Positions 11,701 through 21,744 of a stretch of 64,000 nucleotides of DNA are shown one piece after another. Source of the DNA: Buddleja alternifolia (taxonomy: Eukaryota > Streptophyta > Magnoliopsida > Lamiales > Scrophulariaceae); assembly GCA_019426215.1 (NCBI GenBank), contig CM033393.1, forward strand, positions 28,584,591 through 28,648,590. Direction: 5' to 3'. Each line of letters opens with the position of its first letter. The first letter of the stretch is position 1. The notes below the pieces were generated by a model. That model was given only the letters and a program-made list of their open reading frames with translations, did no database searches and was not told the origin of the DNA. A program made the position numbers and the translations under genes.

Positions 11701-12505
11701 ATCAGAACTCTCTCAGTGATATCAAGTGTTCTTGTTCATGCCTAGAAGAAACAAGCGGTTCAATTCTCAATCAAGTCGAAAGAACTCGACTAAATGATAC
11801 GCGAAATGTTTCCAATACTTACACTATTAATACTATGAAACAGATCACACCACTTGTCAAAAATCTTTATGATAGCGTCAACCGAACGCTCGTCGAGAAT
11901 GCAACTGCAGACGCAGATCATCACTTTCTTTCCAACTCAGCAGCTAAGAGTATAGCTGCTCAAGTGACTCTCCTGATAGATGAAGTAAAGCTTCTTTGCA
12001 AAGAACTATCCGAGATTCACTCATCCAAAGCACCTCTTGATGTTAATGTCAAGAAGGGGAAAAAAGGTAAGTCCAAGAGCTTGGCAAGTTCTGATGACAA
12101 GCGCTGGGAAGACATGCAAAATGTTATCCAAACGATTCAGCAGGCTATCCTCAAAAAGCGTAAACCTCATTTCTGTAAACAATTCCAGACTTCTTAGTTG
12201 AGCTACTTGAAGAGTTAGGAATTCCTCTGTTTGCCGCTTATGTGTCCATTAACATCCATCCAAATAGAGCCCTAGTCACAAGATCTTATGAGATTTTTGA
12301 AGAACTGTTGTGTGAATTGGGAATCGACAATGCAATTTGGCACAAGTGCCTCCACAATTTTGAGGAGTTGGCTAAAAGAATGGGACATGTACAATTTTCC
12401 AACAGCACTCACAAAAAGATGAGGGAAGCGAACGACAGGTTATGGAAGTTTGCAGAGATGCTCTTCAAACAAGAGCAAAAGAAGCAAGATCTGAAGAAAC
12501 CATAA
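8768..12505 (+). pseudogene. large extra ORF of element S downstream of pol, broken in at least five places
   Basis: The most likely start is the ATG at 8768 (MAPKKSSKSAATPSSPNPQ); an in-frame ATG at 8636 is also possible. The reading frame is interrupted by a TAA at 9383, a frameshift near 9700, a TAG at 10636, a frameshift near 11230 and another near 12190. It ends at TAA 12503-12505, giving about 1,250 codons. The N-terminal ~300 residues look globular (FLVDWDYLYSQQNFPVRS..., then WPRFIFERVASM and TYDLLLSYIMYRSG). The middle is rich in Lys, Pro, Ser and Glu. A second folded-looking part lies near 10340-11230 (WMVLDRDIDHSTLPQ..., WVATRELLQLS). The C-terminal part has Lys-rich tracts and likely helices (WEDMQNVIQTIQQAI). 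Such ORFs are often called env-like in Sireviruses, but I see no signal peptide or membrane segment. The function is unknown. Confidence 0.75.
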
Positions 12506-12750
12506 ACTTCCTCAACCAAGATAAAGCACTAGATCTTTATTGTTTATATTCTTTTAAGCGCTTTATGTTTTCATTGTAACTCATTGTTCTTAATGATATA
12601 TTCAATAAATGAGTTTGCTGAAACATCTCGTTTCTAGCTATATATATACTAACTCATAGCTAACCTTTAACATTTAAACACAAACTTTATATTATCTTTG
12701 GTAATCTTTCTAGCTCTTGGACTATAAAAGAGTTAAGGCTTGAAATCATC

Positions 12751-12764
12751 AAAAAGGGGGAAAT
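12751..12764 (+). other. polypurine tract, element S
   Basis: AAAAAGGGGGAAAT lies immediately before the 3' LTR start. It is the primer for plus-strand DNA synthesis. Confidence 0.85.
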
Positions 12765-14185
12765 TGTTAGGCAATTTCATGTTAGAAGTTTTGATGATGA
12801 CAAGAATAGGTTTTATGTTAGACCCCAAAGATATGTAAGTTTACTATTATTAGAATATGTATAAGCGTTTAAAGTTATCGAGTTGTAATTTTTTAGTAAA
12901 AGACTTTTATCTTTATGGTTCTAGACTAGTATCTAGCGCTTAAGCTATGATAGAATTCTAAATGAGTCTATCAAAGTAAAATTGGAGATCAGCGTCTGAA
13001 GACCTTGAAGATAAAGGATTTTTTAAGCGGCTAACAAAGCGCTTGAGAATCAATTCATAATGATAAATGCCATAAGCGCCTGTCGATACCTGAACTTCAT
13101 CCGAAGTCAATAAGCTATTTAAGACAATCATCAACGGACATTTATTTCCAAAGGGAAATAAATTCAAATGCATTAAATGCTTGATAAGAGAATTAAATAT
13201 GATAAGGACTATTGACGGTATGGATAAGCCTTTTCATTAGCTGTCAACTCAAAGTAGGTTTGCTACCCATTATGTACAGCAGAATTTTCAGAGATGTCAG
13301 AAAAAGACTGTTTCACATGCCTCGTGTTTCACACGTTCCTACATATGTCCAACGGACAAATCCCAAGAAATGTCTATAAATAGATACTCACTGCTTAAAC
13401 CAAAACACCAAGAATTATTCACTTACGCTGTCGAAATTTATACAAATTCTCAAAGCTCAAAATCTCCATATCCAAAATCTTTTTGAACTTTTACATCTCT
13501 ACAGCTAAATCAATATCTCTTACATCTTTTCAAGAAGAATCATCCTTTAAAGAGGTATTCCAAAAGTGTTTGAACTTTTCAAATCAAAAAATCCTTGATA
13601 AAACCCATCAACCTCTTCAATCTGAGTGACGAAGTCGTTGATAGACAATCATTATTTCTATGTGGAAGAAGCATTGTCAGAAGCAGGTCTTAGCCAAGTT
13701 GAAATCTTTGTGATCAGGGAACTCAAGATCAAGTATTCATCAATTTGCTATTGTGTTGAAGTTGTCTTTGTGAAACCTCGTAAATCATTTTAGTGAAATC
13801 CTCCTATATGGAAAGGAGTAGAAGGACGTAGCTGGGATTACATAAACCCAGTGAACCTTACAAATTCTTGTGTCATATTTACTTACTGTTTTATTGCTTT
13901 ATTTATCACATCATACGTTATCATAAAGCATACAACTATCAAATCACAAAGAGCAACTAAACTATTTCAAAGCGCTTAATTTGTTGGATCATATAGACTT
14001 GTATAAATCTTCCGTTGTGCTAACCCTGATATAAGTGCTGAGGATCTGATCCTTTTGATCAAGCACTCAAAACTATTGTCTAAGTTAAGTTTACAAAAGC
14101 AAGTCTTAAAATTTGAAAAGAAAGAAAAGATCTATTCAATCCCCGCCCCTTTCTAGACCATTTCATATGCCACTTGGGACCAACA
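12765..14185 (+). repeat. 3' LTR of element S (1,421 bp, complete)
   Basis: It begins TGTTAGGCAA next to the PPT and ends GGACCAACA. Positions 12952 onward align with the 5' LTR remnant at 3885. This shows that the uninterrupted LTR reads through ATAGAATTCTA, where element 1 inserted in the other copy. The short minus-strand ORF at its left is not supported. Confidence 0.9.
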
Positions 14186-15040
14186 GAGTCCTTGGTTTTC
14201 GTAGTGTGAGATTAATCCTTAGATCTAAGATGTCATTTGGAAAAGGTGCTACACACTCTGCTTTGATATGCACGTACACTCCAGAAGAGTCATACGGCGT
14301 GTATATTGGGTATAGTCTGGTAGTATAGCGGAACAAATGGCAGTCTGAGAGGGATTCATCTAGGGTCACGAGTACCCAGTATTTCCTATGATGTTGCGAG
14401 AATCTAAATGATCGTTAAAAGCCTTTCATCAAAGCATTTGTCTTCTGAAAGGGATTGGAGATCCCGGATTAGAAGACTGGATCATTAGATGTCATAACAC
14501 AGTCATAGTTTCTAAGGTTATTAGGGTTCGACCATCATCATACCCTAGACTATAGACGGGAAAATGATGAAGGAATTCTACTCACACGACGATCGTAACT
14601 TGGATAGATTTTGGCTTTTCATCGTTGACATCTAGGACGTCGTGGCGACGTTAACCATGACCAATAGGTGCCTTGGATTAATTTGGTGAAATTAATTCAA
14701 GGTCTTGTTAATTATTTAGAATAATTAATCAAGTCTACGGGGACTTATTGCTAGCTTGACAACGAGCCTGAGGGGTCACACACATAACTTAGTGTAGTAC
14801 CTATTGGCTAATTAATTCTTTGTGAATTAATGGTGGGATTAATTAATTGGATAAGGAATGAATTTAACTAATTAATTAATGGTCCTTCAATTTAATATTA
14901 GACTATTAAATTGGGAAGGACTAATTAATTAATAAGAGAAAGAAAATAAAATAATATATATATACACAAGTGCACATGTGGGCATGTGTATTAGTGTATG
15001 TGGATTTGGTGGAAAGATTTATCTTGTTCACCAAGTTTGT

Positions 15041-15078
<38 letters not shown>

Positions 15079-15361
15079 TCCTATAAATATATTAGGTAGA
15101 ATCCTTAATTAATAAAAGTAACTAATTAATGGATATGGAAAGGATTCTATTTGATATGTGTTAGGATTTTATTAGATATGGTAATATCTACTTGGTTGGA
15201 AAGAGTCCAACTAAACAAAGAGCGAGAATAAAAGAAAAGGAAATATATATATATATATATAGATAGATAGATAGATAGATATACACGCCTCCCCCCTAGT
15301 TTTTAGGGAGAGAGAGGCGTTTATGTATGTAGGGTTTTAACCCTAGATGGACTCTATATAT
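14186..15361 (+). repeat. 5' LTR of element C, central fragment
   Basis: It starts GAGTCCTTGG, equal to 30416 in the 3' LTR, and ends CTCTATATAT, equal to the point near 31581. It contains a (TA)n run at about 15043-15072 that is absent or shorter in the 3' copy. It also has (AT)n and GATA runs near 15244-15281. The ORFs at 14113-14369 cross the S/C junction and are not genes. Confidence 0.85.
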
Positions 15362-16995
15362 TGTTAGGATTATGTCCTTAGATGCCATAGAGGATAGTGT
15401 GAATAGGGCATCTATCTTGTATTGAACTTAAATTTTATTTATAATAAAAGGCATTATTTAGTTGTAACTTAAATTTTATCTGCATCTATAAGTTGTCTAA
15501 AACATTTTGTCCATGTTTTCAGTGCGATCCCTCTACTTTCTATGGGATAGGAAAAATGGCACTAGAGAGATCGACCTTGATTGCTAAAACTAGTTCCCAA
15601 GTAATATGAAGTCTTTAATGGGAAAATAAAGACTTCGAATACTTGTACAATCTTAGCTCTGACATGGGAGTGCCTGTCTGGTATCATGGGATGATAGGAG
15701 ATTCAGATTATAGGCATGTCAGTGGAACTGTTATGCCCGAACACGACTCGCATCAGTTCTGTCACATCGGTTTTCACTTTGTGAGTGTCAATGACAGAAC
15801 TGATTATGCGTAATAGGTACATGTGAACCTTTGACCTGAAGTATCGAGCTGAAGATATACTTGTGACGTCAAGTCTTTCACTAGAGTAGTTAAACCCAAT
15901 TCACCTGTTGGTGGGGTTGACCTCGAAATGCGGACTTGATGGGCAAGTGGTAGTCTTAGCAGATATCTAACATAGGATTTGTTCTCTCATAAGTGAATGA
16001 GAATGTACCCTATGTACTTATAGATAAATAGAGATCAAAGTCTTTGGCCAAAGCAAAAGAGACGATTGTGTTAGGCACCAAATCGATCTCAATGATCTTG
16101 TATTATTATAATTTATACATATGGTCAAGTCCAGTGAGTTTACATAACCATGACTCTCACTTGATCGGGGAACGTGAACAAACGGTTTATACATATATGG
16201 TATTTACGATTAGAAGGTTTTGGAATGATCCATTCATTCGTATTTCATTTGGGCTACGAATTGGGTCACCTTACTGGCTAGGTGTTACCCACTTCCTTTG
16301 GTTTCCTTTCATTTCCAAATAAAACGAACCTAAAGAGTCGCGCTAAAGAATTGATGAAGAAAATTGAAAAGGATTTTCTATTTTCTACTTTACTTTGGAG
16401 AGATTTAATTTATTCGATAAGTTAAATAAATAATTAATTATTTGCTTATTGGATAAGACAATTAATTAAAGGGATAAGATTAATTATTAAGTAATTTCTT
16501 AAAAAATATATTAATGAATTAATTTATCTAATTAATTTTATTATTTAATTAATATATTTATTTATTGGATAAAATAAATAATTAATTGAATAAATAATTA
16601 ATTAACAAAGCGAAAGAAGAAATCCCGGGCCCCATGTGGGGGCATCCTCATTAGGTCTAGTTGGATGATCAAAGTGGTCTCTTTTGTTTTATCTTGGTCA
16701 ATAAGTCATTGAGGTATAAGAGACTTCTCTTGACTTTAACCTAGACAACAATTGAATTACATCTATTGTAACTCTCCAAAGAATAGAAAAAATAAAAATA
16801 TCCTCCCCTCTCTATACACATAGCCGACGCCCATATAGAGAAAAGAAGAGAAATTTTCATCATCAATTCGCGCGTGATAATTTAGAGGCAACGTGATTTG
16901 TTGTTGGATTCATCTACAATCAACTTCTAGAATTCAAGACTTGAAGAACATGAGGATTGAAGAATTCAAGAAGTTCATCAAACTAAATTTTTGAA
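15362..16995 (+). repeat. D LTR, first copy, truncated and fused to the C LTR tail
   Basis: It begins TGTTAGGATT and runs to a TTTTGAA joint. From about 15475 it is nearly identical to 24944-26462 (about a dozen differences seen over ~1.87 kb through 17339). The first ~110 bases differ at about 10 or more positions. The ORF inside it (16044-16322), repeated at 25511-25789, is present only because the sequence is duplicated. Confidence 0.85.
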
Positions 16996-17336
16996 CAGAT
17001 GGTACCATGTCGACCTAGCCATAATTTCGGGGATTCCGCTTTAATTTTTGAAATTATATGTATTCCGCTGTGCCAGTATCCCCGGGGGTTGTACCAATCC
17101 CAACAGTGGTATCAGAGCCAAGGTTTAGACATGGCTCGGATTCTTTTCGTGTTTGTATGCTTTTAAATTAGATTTATTTCATATTGGAATTGGTTGGGTT
17201 TTCTGTTTAACTTTTGGATCCGTTGATTTGGTATTAATATGAAAATCGAAGGGCTGCATTTTTATATTTTTAATAAATAAAAAAAAAAGGAGTCACTACC
17301 GTTGTGCAAGAGCGCCGGCGAACAGCAACGCGCTAT
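16996..17336 (+). repeat. duplicate of the C LTR tail, C primer binding site and C leader start
   Basis: It matches 26463-26806: the C LTR end (CCCAACA at 17105), a second PBS (TGGTATCAGAGCC, 17107-17119) and about 220 bp of C leader. It stops abruptly at TTCG and continues in the middle of a D LTR. Native C sequence in this order exists only at 26463 onward, so this copy was added. Confidence 0.85.
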
Positions 17337-18566
17337 TCGAAATGCGGACTTGATGGGCAAGTGGTAGTTTTAACAGATATCTAACATGGGATTTATTCTC
17401 TCATAAGTGAATGAGAATGTACCCTATGTACATATAGATAAATATAGATCAAAGTCTTTGGCAAAAGCAAAAGAGACGATTGTGCTAGGCACCAAATCGA
17501 TCTCAATGATCTTGTATTATTATAATTTATACATATGGTCAAGTCCAGTGAGTTTGACATAACCATGATTCTCACTTGACCGGGGAACGTGAACAAAGGG
17601 TTTATACATATATGGTATTTACGATTGGAATGTTGTGGAATGATCCATTCATTCGTATTTCATTTGGGCTACGAAGTGGGCCACTTGACTGGCTAGATGT
17701 TACCCACTTCCTTTTATTTCCTCTCATTGCCAAATGAAACGAACCTAAAGAGTAGCGCTAAAGAATTGATGAAGAAAATTGAAAGGGATTTTCTATTTTC
17801 TACTTTACTTTGAAGAGATTTAATTTATTGGATTAGTTAAATAAATAAATAATTAATTATTTATTGGATAAGATAATTAATTAAAGGGATAAGATTAATT
17901 ATTAATTAATTTTTTATAGAAATATATTAATGAATTAATTTATCTAATTAATTTTATTATTTAATTAATATGTTTATTTATTGGATAAAATAAATAATTA
18001 ATTGAATAAAGAATTAATTAACAAAGCAAAAGAAAAAATCCCAGGCCCCAAGTGGGGCGTCGTCATATGCTAGTTGGATGATCAAAGTGGTCTCTTTTGT
18101 TTTGTCTTGGGTAATAAGTCATTGAGGTATAAGAGACTTCTCTTGACTTTAACCTAGACAACAGTTGAATTACATCTATTGTAACTCTCCAAAGAATAAA
18201 AAAAAAAAATCCTCCCCTCCCTATACACATAGCCGTCGCCCATATAGAGAAAAAAAGGGAATTTTTCATCATCAATTCGCGCGTGATAATTTAGAGGCAA
18301 TGTGATTCGTTGTTGGATTCATCTACAATCAACTTCAAGAATTCAAGACTTGAAGAACACGAGGATTGAAGAATTCAAGAAGTTCATCAATCTAAAGTTT
18401 TGAAGAAGAATTGGATTTCCCGACCACCTCGCTTCAACGAGTAAGTTGTATTTATTCGTTAAAGCAATTTATAGATTCAATTATGCGATTAGAGAAACAC
18501 TTCGGGTTTTTATTAATTTTTGAAATCCTTCCGCTTCGTTTATGAGTTTTTACATGAAACCCAACA
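17337..18566 (+). repeat. native 5' LTR remnant of element D, right-hand part
   Basis: It resumes the D LTR at a position equal to 15923 and carries the true LTR end, TACATGAAACCCAACA, which both chimeric copies lack. Over ~130 bases it differs at about 6 sites from the 3' LTR, more than the rebuilt copy does. Confidence 0.85.
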
Positions 18567-18567
18567 G

Positions 18568-18580
18568 TGGTATCAGAGTC
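18568..18580 (+). other. primer binding site, element D
   Basis: TGGTATCAGAGTC follows the LTR end CCAACA. It matches initiator tRNA-Met except near its 3' side (C to T in GAGCC). Confidence 0.88.
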
Positions 18581-20910
18581 AATCTCTGATTTGCATATTT
18601 GATCTTGTATACGTGATTTAAGATTTGCATGATATGTGTTTTTGAAGCATGTTTGTATGTTTTCTTAAATCTGCGTTTTATGGTTTTGCCTAGAATTTTA
18701 ATTTTTTGTTATTGTAAATCTGAGAGTATTTGATGATATTGAAAAATCAGAATTACCGAGGAAAAACGGGGCTCGAATCTGCACGCAGCAGGTTGGGCGG
18801 CCAGACCGCGCGGCACACATTCCGTCGGGTCATGTGCATGGCCCGACGGGTCGTGAGTTTTGATACCCGATTCATTGATCTGGGTCTTGGATCCGGGTCA
18901 TAAAATAGGTTATGTGTGGGTCGAAAGTAATATTTGGATTTTGGGTGATTTTAATTAATCGGGTGGATCAAAAGGATGATGACCCGAATAATTTAAATTA
19001 AGCTCAATTGAAAATTATCCAATTTCGATTTGTTAATTAGTTTGGACTTAATTTAATTAAATCTAAATGGGCCAATTAGATTGGTGATTTGGACTTAAAT
19101 TAAATTTAGCCCAGTAAGAAATTAATAAAACGTGCATGTTATGTAATTAATTATTTTGAGCCCAATTAAATTAAATCCAAGTAGACCAAAAAGATGGGGA
19201 CTTGGGTTTGATGAAATTGAGCCCAATAAAGCAAAGGGGTGTGGCCTAGTGGTCACAAGGCTTTCAGCCGTGAGAACCCACCCGGGTTCGAAACCCAGGA
19301 GAAGGGGATGAGGGGTTTACTCTTACATCCTCCTCTACATCCTCCCCTGGGGGGCCCTACATTTATTGAGTTTGTCGCTTATGGTTAACCTAGGGCGGAT
19401 TACCTCCATACGTGGTTTGCGGGCTATTGCGTATGGACAAGTTTGCTCTGCTGGGTGACTGGCGAAGATTTACCCTGGGATTTCCAAAAAAAGAAAAAAA
19501 TTGAGCCCAATAAGATTAATTGGAATATAATATTTAATTAGACTTAATTAATTATTTTTCTTAGAGATTAATAATTAATTTATGGATTAAATATTATTAT
19601 TTTTTCCTCAACTTGGAAATTACTTAAATTTTAATGAGGAATAAAAATTATTTTTCTTAGAGATTAACAATTAATTCTTTGATCAAATAAAAGCATTTCC
19701 AATAATAGATGGCATTAAATCAAAATAATATAGAATTTCATATTTTATGTGTTCTATTAGTAGGATTAATATTATTTTAATTAAAGGTAGATGTACTTAA
19801 TTTCTCATTTCGTATATCTAAGTCATCTCGTTGGACTAGAATGATTTTAATTGAAATAATGAGTGTATAAAAGGTTGGGAATTGAATGAAGGACTTTTTA
19901 GTTTGACTAAAATTTTAATAATCAACATAAGTGATTTAAATTTTGCGAGGATGTCTTATGTGATTGAAACACCGATCATGGATTTAGTTTATTTGTTTTA
20001 CCTTTATGTTTTATGGGTTATCAACTTTGAGGCTATTTATTATATACTCAAAAATAATGCATGAGTTGTTTTAGGAATTGAAATAGAATAAGGCCCATGA
20101 ATGTTTAATAGGTTTTAATTTGTGCCTTTTGTGATGGCCCATTGGCTCAGGCCCTCTAGTAAAAGTCCATGATCTTGTGATGGATTTATTTATTCAATTA
20201 TTTAAATTCCATGAATATTTATATTAAAAGGCATGATTCATAATCAATATGAGATAAAAGCGCTATATAAATTGAATAATGTGCAAAGTGAGATCAAAAA
20301 TTTTGACAATTTAAATTTTCCCAAATAAATATACCGAGTTAGAAAAGGATGTTTGACATCCTCATCCTCCACTAAGCTTTCTAAAATTAAAATTACTATA
20401 AATGTGTAATGCTTCCCAGTTATGGGGGTTATACATTTAGAAATAATTTAAAATTTTATTAAGTGCATGAAATGCCTTCGAAGCATATTTCACCCTAGAA
20501 ACCTGTTCGGTTGCAAGGTGAAATTCAAATGTTAGATTATAGGAGTTAGTGGGAATGAACTCGGGTAGTTCACAAGCTTAAAAACCTGTTCGGTTGCGGT
20601 TTGGTGAACTATGAGGAAAGCTATTGAAATGTTTATTGGATAAATTGATATTAGATATCACTTCAAATAATTAATGGGCCAGAAACCATCTAGATTGCAA
20701 CCCATTTAATTAATTGAGGACCTCAATACTGTTGTAGAATTGATGCCAATGATGATTCCCGATTTCCACATGGGAGTGTGGGATTCGAAAAATGCAGTGG
20801 GAGCCAAGATTAATTTTAAGTCCTTAATTTTTCTTGGTTAAGTCAAAACAAGTAATCTAATTAAATCTGGTTCTTTTCTGCAGTTATTTTCTCGTTTATC
20901 TCTCTCAAAT
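18581..20910 (+). other. untranslated leader of element D
   Basis: This is non-coding and AT-rich, with a GC-rich patch at about 18771-18900 holding repeated CCCGACGGGTC / GGGTC words. It contains the SINE at 19230-19500. The last ~430 bp before gag resemble the element 1 leader (the paired phrase ACCTGTTCGGTTGC at about 20500 and 20583). No supported gene is present. Confidence 0.7.
19230..19500 (+). mobile_element. tRNA-derived SINE inserted in the leader of D
   Basis: The head has a pol III A box TGGCCTAGTGG (19242-19252) and a B box GGTTCGAAACC (19285-19295) at tRNA-like spacing. A tRNA-unrelated body follows, ending in an A-rich tail (19486-19500). It is flanked by the 16-bp direct repeat AAATTGAGCCCAATAA at 19214-19229 and 19498-19513, the target-site duplication expected from LINE-driven insertion. 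At about 270 bp it has the size of a plant SINE. The plant family name cannot be settled by eye. Confidence 0.88.
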
Positions 20911-21744
20911 ATGACAAACCCACTTTCAATTTTACTCGAAAGAAATGTTCTAACTGGACCCAATTACATACAATGGCTCGCGATCTTAAGGAATGTCCTG
21001 AGTGAAGAGTCAATTGATTATGTATTGGAAACTGATCGTCCTGTTGTTCCTAAGAGGAATGAGGATGAAGAGGTTCAACTAGCTCACTTTAATTGGACAT
21101 GTGACAATTATAAAGCTAGAGGATACATTCTATGCTCAATGTGCAGTGAGCTGCAAAGATCACATGATACAAAGAGCAATGCAAGGGACATAGTTCTTCA
21201 TCTGGGAGAAATGTTTGGAGAGCACGGTAGGACCGTAAGATATTTCATATCAAAAGAACTCTTCAAAGCGAGGATGAGAGAGGAAGGGAATGTGGGAGAT
21301 CACGTTCTCACAATGATGACCCTAATGGAAAGACTTAGGTTAATGCATTTCTATATGGATATTCATCTTCAAGTTGATCTCATCTTACAATCTCTCCCTG
21401 ACTACTTCTACTACTTCGTCATGAACTTTGATATCAATGATATCGATTGTTCATTAGCTGGACTGACAAAGAAGCTTGAAATCGAACAAGATAGGATAAG
21501 GACGAATAAGAAGAAGGATTCATCTATCTATTTAACGAATGATTCATTTGATGATCAACGTAATGGAAAGAGGAAAAGGCAAATGAAAGTATCCACAAGA
21601 ACTCAAAAGAAGTTAGGACATGGCCGTAAGAGCAAAGGACCTAAGAAAACGGATAGATGCCTCGAGTGCGGTGAGCTAGGCCACTGGAAGAGGAACTCCC
21701 AAATTAGGCAAAGGCGCAAAAGGTATGGAACTCTTTGCTTTTGA
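20911..21744 (+). pseudogene. gag of element D
   Basis: It begins MTNPLSILLERNVLTGPNYIQWL and continues through GYILCSMCSELQRSHDTK, GEMFGEHGR, ELFKARMREEGNVGDHVL and LILQSLPDYFYYFVMNF, the UBN2-type particle domain. A Lys-rich linker leads to a zinc knuckle CLECGELGHWKRNS, in which the last Cys is Ser, so RNA binding is probably impaired. Just after the knuckle a frameshift (near 21700-21715) moves the gag-protease junction to the +1 frame, giving an artificial stop at 21742. The ATG at 20911 matches the starts of elements 1 and F. Confidence 0.87.

Larger units (their letters stand above)
3885..14185 (+). mobile_element. Element S: Sirevirus-like Ty1/copia retrotransposon, internally deleted
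   Basis: The order is 5' LTR remnant, PBS, gag, C-terminal RT plus RNase H, two internal polypurine-like tracts, a large extra ORF, terminal PPT and a complete 3' LTR (1,421 bp). Long LTRs, a coiled-coil gag with zinc knuckle, and an extra ORF after pol are known traits of the Sirevirus/SIRE/Maximus lineage; that placement is inferred. Protease, integrase and the first half of RT are missing. The left part of the 5' LTR (about 190 bp) is separated by element 1 and lies outside the window. The right junction, 14185/14186, falls inside the LTR of element C, just before GAGTC. Confidence 0.87.

Noticed and set aside
8636..12505. Viral-type envelope gene in element S
   Set aside because: Position fits the env-like label, but no signal peptide, transmembrane segment or cleavage-site pattern is visible.
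16044..16322. 92-codon ORF that recurs almost unchanged at 25511-25789
   Set aside because: Both lie in duplicated D LTR sequence. The conservation reflects copying of DNA, not selection on a protein.
19237..19310. Functional tRNA gene
   Set aside because: A and B boxes are present, but the 3' half does not complete a cloverleaf and the unit ends in an A-rich tail with target-site duplication, so it is a SINE head.
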